Assembly (NCBI RefSeq): GCF_022662175.1
Contig: NZ_JAKMCR010000008.1
Location: 25,453-89,452, forward strand
DNA: 64,000 nucleotides
Origin: Aestuariivivens marinum
GTDB lineage: Bacteria; Bacteroidota; Bacteroidia; Flavobacteriales; Flavobacteriaceae
Reading direction: 5' to 3'
Of this stretch, positions 36,100 to 45,270 are shown piece after piece. The translations under genes were made by a program, and so were the position numbers. How positions within the stretch are numbered: position 1 is the first letter of the stretch; the number at the start of each line of letters is the position of its first letter. Under the pieces are notes generated by a model. That model did no database searches. It saw only the letters and a program-made list of their open reading frames with translations, and had not been told where the DNA came from.

Positions 36100-36946
36100 G
36101 ATGCAATTTACAGCCACATTTAAAGCAGAATTCTGCATCATCACGGTGCGTTTCATTTAAACAATTTGAACAACATTGTGGGTTAAGCGGCAATGATGCG
36201 GTTGGTTCATTGGATTTTTGGGATTTACTTTGACTCGTGTATTCAGCCGAAACAATACCCGTTGGCACAGCAATAATGCCATAACCTAAAATCATAACCA
36301 ACGATGCTATAAATTGTCCTAAAGGCGTTTGAGGCGCAATATCACCAAAACCTACTGTGGTTAAGGTAACAATACACCAATATACACTTTTTGGAATATT
36401 GGTAAATCCGTTAGCTTCACCTTCTATTAAATACATAATGGTTCCCAAAATAATAGCCACAATAAGTACGGCAAACAGAAATACCGAAATTTTTGCTCTA
36501 CTAGCTTTTATGGCATTGACCAAAGTATTTGAAGCTCCTAAATAACGTGCCAGTTTTAAAATTCTAAATACCCGTAATAAGCGTAATGCCCTTAAAGCGG
36601 CTAAGGCATGTACACCACCAATAATTAAAGAAATGTATTTTGGGATGGTGGATAGAAAATCTATTATCCCATAAAAGCTAAAAATATACTTAAATGGGTT
36701 TTTAACAGTTATGATTCGGGCTATGTATTCAATACTAAACAGAATGGTAATGACCCATTCCGATATGTTTAAAAAGCCATGGAGCTTAGTGTCAATACTG
36801 TTAACACTTTCTAACATAACTAGTACAACACTGGCCAAAATGGTAATTAGAAGAACAATATCAAACAATTTTCCAGCAGGCGTATCTGCTTCATAAATAA
36901 TTTCTTGAAGTTTTAATCGCCATCGGTTGATTGTAAATTTGCTCAT
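36092..36946 (-). CDS. Voltage-gated potassium channel with C-terminal zinc ribbon
   Basis: Six-helix ion channel of 284 residues. S4 carries regularly spaced arginines (RALRLLRVFRILKLAR, residues 119-134); the pore selectivity filter is TTVGFGD (196-202). The cytoplasmic tail ends with a Cys4 zinc-ribbon pattern (CSNC at 259-262, CFKC at 274-277), unusual compared with KvAP-type channels but seen in some Bacteroidota members. It conducts K+ across the inner membrane; gating by voltage is inferred from S4. It overlaps the miaA start by 8 bp and follows the DUF3857 gene by 27 bp. Confidence 0.92.
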   Translation of the reverse strand: MSKFTINRWRLKLQEIIYEADTPAGKLFDIVLLITILASVVLVMLESVNSIDTKLHGFLNISEWVITILFSIEYIARIITVKNPFKYIFSFYGIIDFLSTIPKYISLIIGGVHALAALRALRLLRVFRILKLARYLGASNTLVNAIKASRAKISVFLFAVLIVAIILGTIMYLIEGEANGFTNIPKSVYWCIVTLTTVGFGDIAPQTPLGQFIASLVMILGYGIIAVPTGIVSAEYTSQSKSQKSNEPTASLPLNPQCCSNCLNETHRDDAEFCFKCGCKLHHD

Positions 36947-36973
36947 ATACTCAAAAGTAATAAAAAAGATAGA

Positions 36974-38938
36974 TTATTTTTTCTTTAATAATATGAGTGT
37001 GTTTTTTTGAATGTCAACCACCTTATTCATAAACTCTTTCAAATAGGGATAATATTCGGGTGAAAACTCAGAAGATTTAAAATCAATTCTAAACAGTACA
37101 TTTAAGATATTATTAGTAAGTTGGGTTGAAAAGCCTATTCTGCCAGTATTATTTGGCAGTGCTAGACTCGCATTTTCAGGTTGTTCAACAAGTTCATATT
37201 GATTACCTAAATCTAAACTTAGAAGAAAAAGATAACTGTCATTATAACCAAAATCAATAGGGTAGGTTCTTTCTTGTAATTTAAAAGGATTTTCCTTAAA
37301 AAATTTAATAAAAAAAGGATTTAGATATATATTGTCTCCAGTACCAGCATCGAGATATTCAATATCGTAACTTTTAGAAAAATCATAGCTGGTTATATCT
37401 TCAGTATCAACTTTAAAGTTATAGATTTCAGCATTTGAAAAACTATCTTGTAAGTTATTTAAATGAGATTCACTATTGGAAAAGTAATTTTTCTTTTCGT
37501 TTAAGGCATGATAGCCCGTAGTTTTACTTTTAATGCTACCAGTTATAGTATTATCATTATTTATGGTCAAATCCATATTAAGGTATACGGCAGAAGGCCT
37601 TTTAGGTTTTATATCTATCCATTCACTTCCATTTTTAAAATCCATTAAGCGGCCATAGCTATTTAAACACCTAAAAGGGACTTCACCAAAGCTTAAAAAG
37701 TCATCTGTAGCATCCAGCAAATAGGATTTGGAGTCTATGGTTATTTGAACAATTAAATAATTAAAATCTGAAATAACAGGAAATATTTTTGTGGGAAAGC
37801 CATTGTCCCTTGTAGAAATTAAAACAGGATGAACATCAATACCAGCTTCTTTTAATAGATTGTGTAGTAAGATATTTATAGAAGACACATTGCCAGTTTT
37901 ATCTTTAATTAAGTCTTTAACTGATACATCTTCAAAAATTCTATACTTTCCGTTCCATGTAAAATTTTGCTGGACAAATTTGTAGATTTTATCAGCTTTT
38001 TTAAGTAAGTCAGTTTCATTAATAAGGTTGGAATCAAAAAAATCCTCTAGGTTTATTGACTTAGATAGTTGTCTACCTATGTCTTTATCTGTTCTAAATT
38101 CCCTGTCAGCTGTTTCCCATGTTTTGGTATAATTATATTCCTGGCCTTCAAAGTTTTTAAAGGTCATTAATTCATATTCAATTCTGGCCAAGTAATTAGA
38201 TTTATGTGTCATATAATCCTCTTCAATGAAAGCAGGGATATCTTTCATGGCATAATGACTAACACCACAATCTGAATACGCACCACGACTACCCTCCAAA
38301 CATCTTTTTTTAATCTCGGAAGTGTTAATATCCAATTTTTTATGTCCTACCAATTTAATATTATAGGTCCAGTTGGCTGGAATACTGGTTTTATAATCGC
38401 TATACAGTTTTGGAATATCACTTTGAAACTCCCAGCCTTTATATTTAAACATAAAAGGTGAAGTTAAGGTGTAGCTATAAGTAATAACAGACCCTTCCTT
38501 AACGTTAGGCAAGGTAAATTTAACCAAGGTATAATTGTCATTGTATTTCTCTTCAAAAATATGCTCTTCTTCTAGAGTACTTTTAGTGACATCATTTCCT
38601 TCTTTATTGTATGTGGTTGCTAAAATATTCTTTACCTGTTCAAAGTTGGTATTGTCTTTTTTGTAAAGATTAATAGTTATATTGGCTTTGCTAGCACCTT
38701 CCTTTTTAAGAATTTTTATTTTATGTTTAACTTGAGTTATAAGTTTGTAATTGTTGGGGTCAACATGACTATTACCTTCTTCATAAATAACTAGGGCAGT
38801 TGCTGTAGAGTCTTTTTCATAAAAGGTAGATTCTATGTCTCCAAGGGTAACACGATAAGATTCTGAATTATAGTTTGACTGACAAAAACTGGTAATACAA
38901 GAAAAGACAAGAAGGATAAGGATTGGTTTTTTGTACAT
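36974..38938 (-). CDS. Secreted DUF3857/transglutaminase-like protein
   Basis: A 654-residue exported protein with an N-terminal signal peptide (ILILLVFSCITSFCQ). The first half matches DUF3857 (EEGNSHVDPNNYKLITQ... then NVKEGSVITYSYTLTSP). A transglutaminase-like fold follows (KADKIYKFVQQNFTWNGK, INILLHNLLKEAGIDVHPVLIST, SYLLDATDDFLSFG), with Asn where a catalytic Cys is usual, so protease or transferase activity is doubtful. The rest is DUF3858-like beta structure. Common near the surface of Bacteroidota; function unknown. It starts 2 nt after the exonuclease gene. Confidence 0.82.
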   Translation of the reverse strand: MYKKPILILLVFSCITSFCQSNYNSESYRVTLGDIESTFYEKDSTATALVIYEEGNSHVDPNNYKLITQVKHKIKILKKEGASKANITINLYKKDNTNFEQVKNILATTYNKEGNDVTKSTLEEEHIFEEKYNDNYTLVKFTLPNVKEGSVITYSYTLTSPFMFKYKGWEFQSDIPKLYSDYKTSIPANWTYNIKLVGHKKLDINTSEIKKRCLEGSRGAYSDCGVSHYAMKDIPAFIEEDYMTHKSNYLARIEYELMTFKNFEGQEYNYTKTWETADREFRTDKDIGRQLSKSINLEDFFDSNLINETDLLKKADKIYKFVQQNFTWNGKYRIFEDVSVKDLIKDKTGNVSSINILLHNLLKEAGIDVHPVLISTRDNGFPTKIFPVISDFNYLIVQITIDSKSYLLDATDDFLSFGEVPFRCLNSYGRLMDFKNGSEWIDIKPKRPSAVYLNMDLTINNDNTITGSIKSKTTGYHALNEKKNYFSNSESHLNNLQDSFSNAEIYNFKVDTEDITSYDFSKSYDIEYLDAGTGDNIYLNPFFIKFFKENPFKLQERTYPIDFGYNDSYLFLLSLDLGNQYELVEQPENASLALPNNTGRIGFSTQLTNNILNVLFRIDFKSSEFSPEYYPYLKEFMNKVVDIQKNTLILLKKK

Positions 38939-38940
38939 TT

Positions 38941-40302
38941 TTAGAAAATAAGTTTTTTTATTCTATTGTTCTTTCGTAAATAACTTTGAATAATATGCTG
39001 GGTGTCCCTATTATTTCGCATAGGGGTAATTATGGATTCCAGTACCTCAATGTTATTAATTTGATAATTTAGGTTAAAAAAACCCAAGCCTTGAAATATA
39101 CCATTTTTAATGAGTATGGCACTGCGTTCGTCGACATCACGACCCTTGTCAATAATTACCATATTTTTGTTGGCGTAACTATTTTTGTCAATCAATAGTT
39201 CAATGCGTTTGTTGTATAGTTCTGGAGTTTCTTTTTGAATACAGGCACCATTACACATTTTTATATCATAATTAAAGCAGCTTGTTTTGGTTTTGTATAG
39301 TCCTGTTAACTTTTGACAAAGGTTGTAATCTTCAATAGCTTTGGTAATAAAACTCTTTCCACTTTGACGGGTGCTAAACGTTGTGATAGGGTTTTTTCTA
39401 CCATCGGCTACATCAATTTTAAGATTTATATAATTATTGTCATCCTTAAAACTGTATAAAGCATGGGTGAAAATAGTTCGCCTTAACGCACGGTTAAAAA
39501 TAGGCTTATTACGCTTTATTTCTTCACTTTCCTTTAACAGTGCTACTAATTCACTGCCAGTGGCCTCATAGGTTACCGCAGACACCAATTGCTGTATTTT
39601 CTTCGATTTATGATTGGTACTCGTAAAATGCTGATTAATACGTCGTTTTATATTTTTGCTTTTACCTATATATATAATTTCTCCATCCGATTTATGAATA
39701 TAATAAACGCCTGTTATAGATGGTAACTCCTCAATGATATCAATATGCTTAGGCTCAAGTTGATATTTTGGGTCTAGTCTTATGGCATTTTGTATTATGG
39801 TTTTTGAGGAATCCTTGTCAATTAACATTTTGAAAAGCTTTACCGTAGCTTGCGCATCACCTGTAGCACGATGTCGGTCAGCTACTGGAATTCCAAGCGA
39901 TCGTACTAGTTTTCCAAGACTGTAGGAGGTTTGTCCAGGAATTAACTGTTTGGCCAATTCTACTGTACATAGCGTTCTGCGTTCGTACTCAAACCCCAAA
40001 CGCCTAAATTCTGTACACAAAATACGGTAATCAAATTGCGCATTGTGGGCTACTAATATGCAATCGGTTGTGATTTCAACTATACGTTTAGCAATTTCAT
40101 AAAATTTTGGTGCATTGCGTAGCATACTACTATTAATACCCGTAAGGTTAACCACAAAAGGCTGTATCTCACGTTCTGGGTTTATAAGGCTAATAAATTG
40201 GTCGACAATGGTATGGCCATCGTATTTGTAAATGGCTATTTCGGTAATACCTTCTTCATTGTACTTACCACCCGTGGTTTCTATGTCTAAAATCGCGTAG
40301 AT
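38941..40302 (-). CDS. DEDDh exonuclease fused to GIY-YIG nuclease (UvrC-like)
   Basis: A 453-residue two-domain nuclease. The DnaQ-like exonuclease has DIETTGG (residues 6-12), HNAQFDYRI and HRATGDAQAT, which supply the DEDDh metal ligands. Next comes a GIY-YIG domain (TGVYYIHK..IIYIGKSKNIKRRINQHF) and a UvrC-like Cys segment (CFNYDIKMCNGACIQKE). The first ATG/GTG/TTG in frame is the GTG at 40155, which would remove DIETTGG. Between an in-frame TAA (40308-40306) and that GTG the only sensible start is ATC at 40302, exactly where I expect the family's initial Met. Repair of nucleic acid damage is inferred. It follows yggS by 24 nt. Confidence 0.85.
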   Translation of the reverse strand: MYAILDIETTGGKYNEEGITEIAIYKYDGHTIVDQFISLINPEREIQPFVVNLTGINSSMLRNAPKFYEIAKRIVEITTDCILVAHNAQFDYRILCTEFRRLGFEYERRTLCTVELAKQLIPGQTSYSLGKLVRSLGIPVADRHRATGDAQATVKLFKMLIDKDSSKTIIQNAIRLDPKYQLEPKHIDIIEELPSITGVYYIHKSDGEIIYIGKSKNIKRRINQHFTSTNHKSKKIQQLVSAVTYEATGSELVALLKESEEIKRNKPIFNRALRRTIFTHALYSFKDDNNYINLKIDVADGRKNPITTFSTRQSGKSFITKAIEDYNLCQKLTGLYKTKTSCFNYDIKMCNGACIQKETPELYNKRIELLIDKNSYANKNMVIIDKGRDVDERSAILIKNGIFQGLGFFNLNYQINNIEVLESIITPMRNNRDTQHIIQSYLRKNNRIKKLIF

Positions 40303-40326
40303 TCGTTAATTATTGATTACTATTTG

Positions 40327-40995
40327 TTAAGGGGAATTACGTTCTCCAAAAATACTACTTCCTACCCGAACCATTGTACTACCACAGTCAATGGCTAAGG
40401 TATAATCGCCACTCATGCCCATACTAATGGTTTGAGGTTTAAAATTAAAAGTTTCAATTTGTTTTAAGCTATCAAAAGTGTTTTTTAACAAGGTAAATTC
40501 TTGTTTTACCTGATGCATGTCCTCAGTGAACGTTGCCATACCCATAAGTCCAACTATTTTTATGTTTTTTAAAGAAGAAAATGGTTCACTTTGAATGAGT
40601 TCCAAGGCTTCTTTTGGTTCCATTCCAAATTTTGAATCTTCTTCGGCTATTTTAATTTGAAGCAAACAATCGATTACCCTATCGTATTTTTGGGCCTGTT
40701 TATTAATTTCTTTTAATAATTTAAAATTATCCACGCCATGGATTAAGCTTACAAACGAGGCCATGTATTTCACTTTATTGCGTTGCACGTGTCCAATCAT
40801 GTGCCACTCAATATCTTTGGGCAATTGCTCATACTTTTCAACCATATCCTGGATTTTGTTTTCTCCAAAAATAATCTGGCCAGCATGATAAGCTTCCATG
40901 ATATCACTGATGGGTTTCGTTTTTGAAACCGCTACAAGGGTAACATGGTCTGGTAAAGTGGATTGTATATGCTTTAAGTTTTTTGGTATACTCAT
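40327..40995 (-). CDS. yggS: YggS-family PLP-binding protein
   Basis: A 222-residue TIM-barrel protein of pyridoxal phosphate homeostasis (PLPBP), thought to store or hand over PLP. The PLP lysine is Lys25 in LVAVSKTKP; the typical segments FGENKIQDMVEKYE, EWHMIGHVQRNKVKY and LMGMATF, and the C-terminal ISMGMSGDY with VRVGSSIFG, are intact. Its start lies 1 nt after the YcxB-like gene and its stop 24 nt before the exonuclease start. Confidence 0.95.
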   Translation of the reverse strand: MSIPKNLKHIQSTLPDHVTLVAVSKTKPISDIMEAYHAGQIIFGENKIQDMVEKYEQLPKDIEWHMIGHVQRNKVKYMASFVSLIHGVDNFKLLKEINKQAQKYDRVIDCLLQIKIAEEDSKFGMEPKEALELIQSEPFSSLKNIKIVGLMGMATFTEDMHQVKQEFTLLKNTFDSLKQIETFNFKPQTISMGMSGDYTLAIDCGSTMVRVGSSIFGERNSP

Positions 40996-40996
40996 T

Positions 40997-41458
40997 TTAC
41001 ATTTTGTCTCCTATTACATTGGAAAATGACTCTAGATCTTCATTTGAATTAAAAATATGTTTGGGAATATAAATAAACTGTGCCTTGGAAATATATAACA
41101 ACCAATAATCGGATTTGGAAATTATTTTTTTAATGATTTTAGGATTTAACTTACTTTCGCTATCCTCTCTTTTAAAATATAAAAAACTATCGTCAAAGGA
41201 TAAGTTCATTTCTTTAAAAATAGGATTGTGCCCCTTGGAGTTTGTCCAAAAATAGAGATAAACAAAAACACTAATAGGGTATATTAGCAAAAAAATAGCA
41301 AGGAAATCGGTAAGTTTATCTTGTCCAAATGCTTGTAGATGGAATAGCCCTAGAAAAAACATTATGATGTAAAGCCACCAATACGCCTTTAAGCGCTTGA
41401 GAAGAATAATTTTGGTGTAAATCCCTTTTGTAAGTGAATACGGTTTGGTCTGCGTCAT
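40997..41458 (-). CDS. YcxB-like membrane protein
   Basis: A 153-residue protein with two hydrophobic helices (about residues 27-44 and 50-71). A cytoplasmic PH-like beta domain follows (SFDDSFLYFKREDSESKLN, then YIPKHIF), as in the YcxB C-terminal domain family. Function unknown. It sits in a dense unit, 3 nt after the 3-hydroxyacyl-CoA dehydrogenase gene and 1 nt before yggS. Its layout is like that of the protein between parE and parC. Confidence 0.75.
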   Translation of the reverse strand: MTQTKPYSLTKGIYTKIILLKRLKAYWWLYIIMFFLGLFHLQAFGQDKLTDFLAIFLLIYPISVFVYLYFWTNSKGHNPIFKEMNLSFDDSFLYFKREDSESKLNPKIIKKIISKSDYWLLYISKAQFIYIPKHIFNSNEDLESFSNVIGDKM

Positions 41459-41461
41459 TAA

Positions 41462-42352
41462 TTATTTTAAAAATTGTTTGGCAACGGTCTCTGCTTTTTT
41501 ACTGTTGGAGTAATCGTAAAATCCTTCACCTGATTTTATTCCTAATTTCCCTGCCCGAACCATATTGATCAACAATGGACATGGCGCATATTTTGAATTC
41601 TTAAAACCATCGTACATCACATTTAAAATAGACAGGCAAACATCTAAACCAATAAAATCAGCTAGCTGTAAAGGACCCATAGGGTGCGCCATACCCAATT
41701 TCATAACGGTATCGATTTCTTCAACACCAGCTACACCATTATACAGGGTTTCAATGGATTCATTAATCATTGGCATTAAAATTCGATTGGCTACAAATCC
41801 CGGATAATCGTTAACCTCAACTGGAATTTTACCAATGGTCTTAGACAATTCAATAATGGTTTCCATTACTTCATTGCTAGTATTATAGCCCCTAATAATT
41901 TCAACCAATTTCATAATAGGTACTGGGTTCATGAAATGCATACCAATCACCATTTCGGGTCTTGAGGTCATTGATGCAATTTGAGTAATGGAAATAGAGG
42001 AGGTGTTCGTTGCTAAAATGGTATCCTCAGGACAAGCTTCGTTAAGCTGCTTAAAAATATTAAGTTTTAAATCTACATTTTCGGTAGCGGCTTCAACAAC
42101 TAAACTAGCATATTCAACACCTTCTGTTAAATCTGTAAAGGTGGAAATGTTGCTTAACGTTTCAGTTTTATCGGCTTCAGTGATTTTGTCTTTAATGACC
42201 ATTCTATCCAAATTCTTGGTAATGGTTTCGATTCCCCTTTTTAAAGCGGCTTCATTAAGGTCTATAAGTTGTACCTTAAATCCGTTTTGAGCAAAAGTAT
42301 GGGCTATACCATTGCCCATAGTACCTGCACCTATAACTGCAACGTTTTTCAT
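41462..42352 (-). CDS. 3-hydroxybutyryl-CoA dehydrogenase
   Basis: NAD(P)-dependent enzyme of 296 residues that oxidises 3-hydroxyacyl-CoA or reduces acetoacetyl-CoA. The Rossmann motif VAVIGAGTMGNGIAH starts at residue 4. The catalytic His is in GMHFMNPVPIMKLVE, with the paired Glu in that segment; the C-terminal domain has NRILMPMINE and LADFIGLDVC. It resembles Hbd/PaaH. No thiolase or crotonase is adjacent, so it may serve butyrate, phenylacetate or fatty acid degradation. It is 18 nt downstream of the oxidoreductase gene. Confidence 0.93.
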   Translation of the reverse strand: MKNVAVIGAGTMGNGIAHTFAQNGFKVQLIDLNEAALKRGIETITKNLDRMVIKDKITEADKTETLSNISTFTDLTEGVEYASLVVEAATENVDLKLNIFKQLNEACPEDTILATNTSSISITQIASMTSRPEMVIGMHFMNPVPIMKLVEIIRGYNTSNEVMETIIELSKTIGKIPVEVNDYPGFVANRILMPMINESIETLYNGVAGVEEIDTVMKLGMAHPMGPLQLADFIGLDVCLSILNVMYDGFKNSKYAPCPLLINMVRAGKLGIKSGEGFYDYSNSKKAETVAKQFLK

Positions 42353-42370
42353 TTCTTTTTTTATTTGTAG

Positions 42371-43333
42371 CTACTTAAAACAATCTATTATTTGTGTGGC
42401 AACCCGTAAAGCTTCTGTACCATCATGAAGGGTTACAATTGGGGTGGTATTGTTATAAATAGCATCAGCAAAGGTTTCTAATTCTTCTAAGATGGAGTTT
42501 GTTTCAGCTATTTTAGGATTGTCGAAATAGATTTGTTTTTTAACACCTTCTGCATTTTGTAAAATCATATCAAAATCTCCAGGGTGTTCTGGAGCATCCT
42601 TCATTTTTACCACTTCACATTGTTTGGTTAAAAAATCTACCGAGATATAAGCGTCCTTTTGAAAGAAGCGTGCCTTGCGCATTTTTTTTAGTGAAATTCT
42701 ACTGGCCGTTAAGTTGGCCACACATCCATTTTCAAATTCAATCCTTGCATTGGCAATATCTGGTGTGTCACTAATTACAGTAACACCGCTAGCTGAAATA
42801 TGCTTCACTTTAGATTTTACAATGCTTAAAATAATATCGATATCATGAATCATTAAATCCAATACAACAGGTACATCTGTTCCCCTAGGGTTAAACTCAG
42901 CCAAACGGTGGGTCTCAATAAACATAGGTGATTTAATATCATTTTTTACCGCTACAAATGCAGGGTTAAAACGTTCTACATGACCTACCTGTCCACGAAG
43001 GTTGTGTTTGGCTAAAAGTTCTCTGATGTGTTCTGCTTCTTCAACAGTATTTGTAATGGGTTTTTCAATAAAAATATGCTTGCCTTTAGCAATAGCTTGT
43101 TTGGCACAATCATAATGTGATAAGGTTGGAGTTACAATGTCCACCATATCTACAGCATTGATAAGGGCATCTATAGAATTAAAGAATTTATACCCAAATT
43201 CCTGTTCTACACGCTTTCCGTTGTCCTCGTCGGCATCATAAAAGCCTACCAGATTATATTTTTCTGATTGTTTGAGAAGTCTTAAATGAATTTTCCCAAG
43301 GTGACCAGCACCAAGTACACCTGCGTTTAGCAT
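42371..43333 (-). CDS. Gfo/Idh/MocA-family oxidoreductase
   Basis: NAD(P)-dependent sugar-type oxidoreductase of 320 residues. Rossmann motif GVLGAGHLGKIHL is at the N terminus; the family lysine is in HIFIEKPI, and the second-domain segment VLDLMIHDIDIILS carries the usual Asp and His. Such proteins often act on UDP-sugars, inositols or glycosidic substrates, but the context (beta-hydroxyacyl-CoA dehydrogenase, yggS) gives no substrate. It is the first gene of a long minus-strand unit extending to miaA. Confidence 0.88.
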   Translation of the reverse strand: MLNAGVLGAGHLGKIHLRLLKQSEKYNLVGFYDADEDNGKRVEQEFGYKFFNSIDALINAVDMVDIVTPTLSHYDCAKQAIAKGKHIFIEKPITNTVEEAEHIRELLAKHNLRGQVGHVERFNPAFVAVKNDIKSPMFIETHRLAEFNPRGTDVPVVLDLMIHDIDIILSIVKSKVKHISASGVTVISDTPDIANARIEFENGCVANLTASRISLKKMRKARFFQKDAYISVDFLTKQCEVVKMKDAPEHPGDFDMILQNAEGVKKQIYFDNPKIAETNSILEELETFADAIYNNTTPIVTLHDGTEALRVATQIIDCFK

Positions 43334-43462
43334 AATTGTTACGTTTTCAACAAAAGTACATGAATTTTTTTATTCAAGTTTTGTGAAAAATAAAATCCTT
43401 ATGATTTATTTCCAGCTTTAAAATGTTTACTTAATTTTATACAGTTAAACCACATCAAAATA

Positions 43463-44104
43463 TTGAAAGATACTTTTAAACACAAGGGATTACGACAACA
43501 ACTAGTTAATGTTGTGAAAGGCAAAGGGATAACAGATGAAAAGGTATTAAAGGCTATTGGCAACATACCGCGACATTTATTTATGGACTCTGGATTTTTG
43601 GACCATGCCTATCAAGACAAAGCGTTTCCAATTGCGGCCGATCAAACCATTTCGCAACCTTTTACGGTGGCATTTCAAACGGAATTATTACAGATAAAAC
43701 CAAACGATAAAATTTTGGAGATTGGTACAGGAAGTGGTTATCAAACAGCAGTATTATGTGAATTGGGCGCCCGAGTGTATAGTATAGAACGTCAAAATGA
43801 GCTGTTTAAAAAAACCAGCAAGTTTTTACCTAAACTAGGGTATAGGGCCAAAAAACTTATTTTTGGTGATGGCTATATTGGTCTTGAGGAAGAAGCCCCT
43901 TTTGATGGTATAATTGTAACCGCAGGAGCTCCTTTTGTACCCAAACCTTTGTTATCGCAATTAAAAATAGGAGGTAGGTTGGTTATCCCCGTGGGCGATG
44001 ATGTGCAAACCATGACTCTTTTTATTAGAAAGGGCCCTAAGAAGTTCGAACAGCATGACTATGGCGAGTTTAGGTTTGTGCCGCTATTGGAGGATAAGAA
44101 TTAG
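43463..44104 (+). CDS. pcm: Protein-L-isoaspartate O-methyltransferase
   Basis: Repairs isoaspartyl damage in proteins using SAM (213 residues). The SAM loop ILEIGTGSGYQTAVL and the family motif VGDGYIGLEEEAPFDGIIVTAGAP (start GDGYIG) are present, and the N-terminal IPRHLFMDSG and AFPIAADQTISQPF (substrate side) are intact. Start is TTG at 43463, because no ATG or GTG is available before the conserved region. The stop overlaps the convergent DinB gene by 4 bp. Confidence 0.93.
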   Translation: MKDTFKHKGLRQQLVNVVKGKGITDEKVLKAIGNIPRHLFMDSGFLDHAYQDKAFPIAADQTISQPFTVAFQTELLQIKPNDKILEIGTGSGYQTAVLCELGARVYSIERQNELFKKTSKFLPKLGYRAKKLIFGDGYIGLEEEAPFDGIIVTAGAPFVPKPLLSQLKIGGRLVIPVGDDVQTMTLFIRKGPKKFEQHDYGEFRFVPLLEDKN

Positions 44105-44652
44105 TGTTGCTTAATAAGTGTATTTTCAGCCTGTAACAGATGCCTTATATTGTGGTTAATAACCACCCTAAAAGTGTCTCCTAATTTTAGGGTTACTAAT
44201 TTGCCCAGTGTAGTGGGCGTCTTTACTTTGTTTAGATTAACTGTTTTAGCTTTTTCTAACAGATTTAACATTTTTTCCTGTTGTTTTAAAAAACGATCTA
44301 TAGTGCTTTTATTAAGTTTGCTTCCATTTGGGTTTTTACTTTTAAACGTTTTCATTCTGTTTAATTTTTCTTTGGGCAACATACCTTTTGCAAAGTAATC
44401 CCCTAAAAACCCTGGCTCAAAATAGGTCTGTTGTTTAGTTTGACTTTGATTAATAACCTTTTCAATTTCAGGGAGGTAAAAATCACCATAAAGATTTAGG
44501 TGTTCTAGGCATTCTAAAACACTCCAGGTGTTTTCGTCAGCCTTCCAGTTGAGTTTTTCTAGTTTGATTTTGTTCAGGTTTTCAGCTTGAACTGTATTCT
44601 GTTTTGTTGAATCAATTAATTCTGAAAGGAGCATATCTGCTTTTATCTTCAT
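44101..44652 (-). CDS. DinB-family four-helix protein
   Basis: A 183-residue helical protein of the DinB/YfiT-like superfamily. The metal-site histidines are seen in VLECLEHLNLYGD (about residue 50) and in the C-terminal VVINHNIRHLLQAE (HxxxH pattern). Related enzymes use Zn or Ni and thiol cofactors such as bacillithiol or mycothiol for S-transfer; the substrate is unknown here. It follows the Crp-like regulator gene by 54 bp and may share its transcript. Confidence 0.82.
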   Translation of the reverse strand: MKIKADMLLSELIDSTKQNTVQAENLNKIKLEKLNWKADENTWSVLECLEHLNLYGDFYLPEIEKVINQSQTKQQTYFEPGFLGDYFAKGMLPKEKLNRMKTFKSKNPNGSKLNKSTIDRFLKQQEKMLNLLEKAKTVNLNKVKTPTTLGKLVTLKLGDTFRVVINHNIRHLLQAENTLIKQH

Positions 44653-44706
44653 AATTTATGTTTTTGCAAAGGTTGAAAATTAAGCAGATTAAAAAATTGA
44701 TTGAAG

Positions 44707-45243
44707 TTAAGATTTTTTAATTCTTGAGAACGTTTCTGGGGTCATTCTTAAATAAGAAGCAATATATTTATTGGGGACCTCTTGAAATAATTGCGGACTT
44801 CTTTTTAAAACACGATTATAACGTTCAACAGGTGACTGTGTTAAAATATCACGTTCCCGTTCCATTTGTTGAAGGACAAATTGTTGGAGTATAAGTTGCC
44901 AGATTTTTGTGTTTTCAGAAGAAGAAGCAATAAAGTCCATAAATTTGGTTTTATCCAAAACTTTAACGGTAGCTTGTTTTAACGCTTGAATATAAAAATC
45001 TGTAGGCTTTTCGTTTAAAAAAGAATCCAGTGCGGCAATTAAATTATTTTTGTAGCCAAATCTGATGGTGTGTTCTTCATGTGCTTCAATAACAAAAACC
45101 CTAAAACTTCCTTTAATAACCCAATATAAGTTGGTATCGATAGTTCCCCTTTTGGTTAAAAAGTCATTTCGGTTCAACATTATAGTGCTATCCCATAAAT
45201 TTTCAGCATTTAGGGAATCTATAAGTTGTGTGATAGGATTCAT
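44707..45243 (-). CDS. Crp/Fnr-family transcriptional regulator
   Basis: A 178-residue regulator of the short Bacteroidota type. The cNMP-like beta roll contains WVIKGSFRVFVIEAHEEHTIRFG; the C-terminal helix-turn-helix is PNKYIASYLRMTPETFSRIKK. It lies 27 bp after the NTF2-like lipoprotein gene and before DinB, in a run that starts with the Xaa-Pro peptidase. It may regulate those genes. The effector is unknown. Confidence 0.87.
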   Translation of the reverse strand: MNPITQLIDSLNAENLWDSTIMLNRNDFLTKRGTIDTNLYWVIKGSFRVFVIEAHEEHTIRFGYKNNLIAALDSFLNEKPTDFYIQALKQATVKVLDKTKFMDFIASSSENTKIWQLILQQFVLQQMERERDILTQSPVERYNRVLKRSPQLFQEVPNKYIASYLRMTPETFSRIKKS

Positions 45244-45270
45244 TGGTTTTAGATTGACTTCTCTATATAT

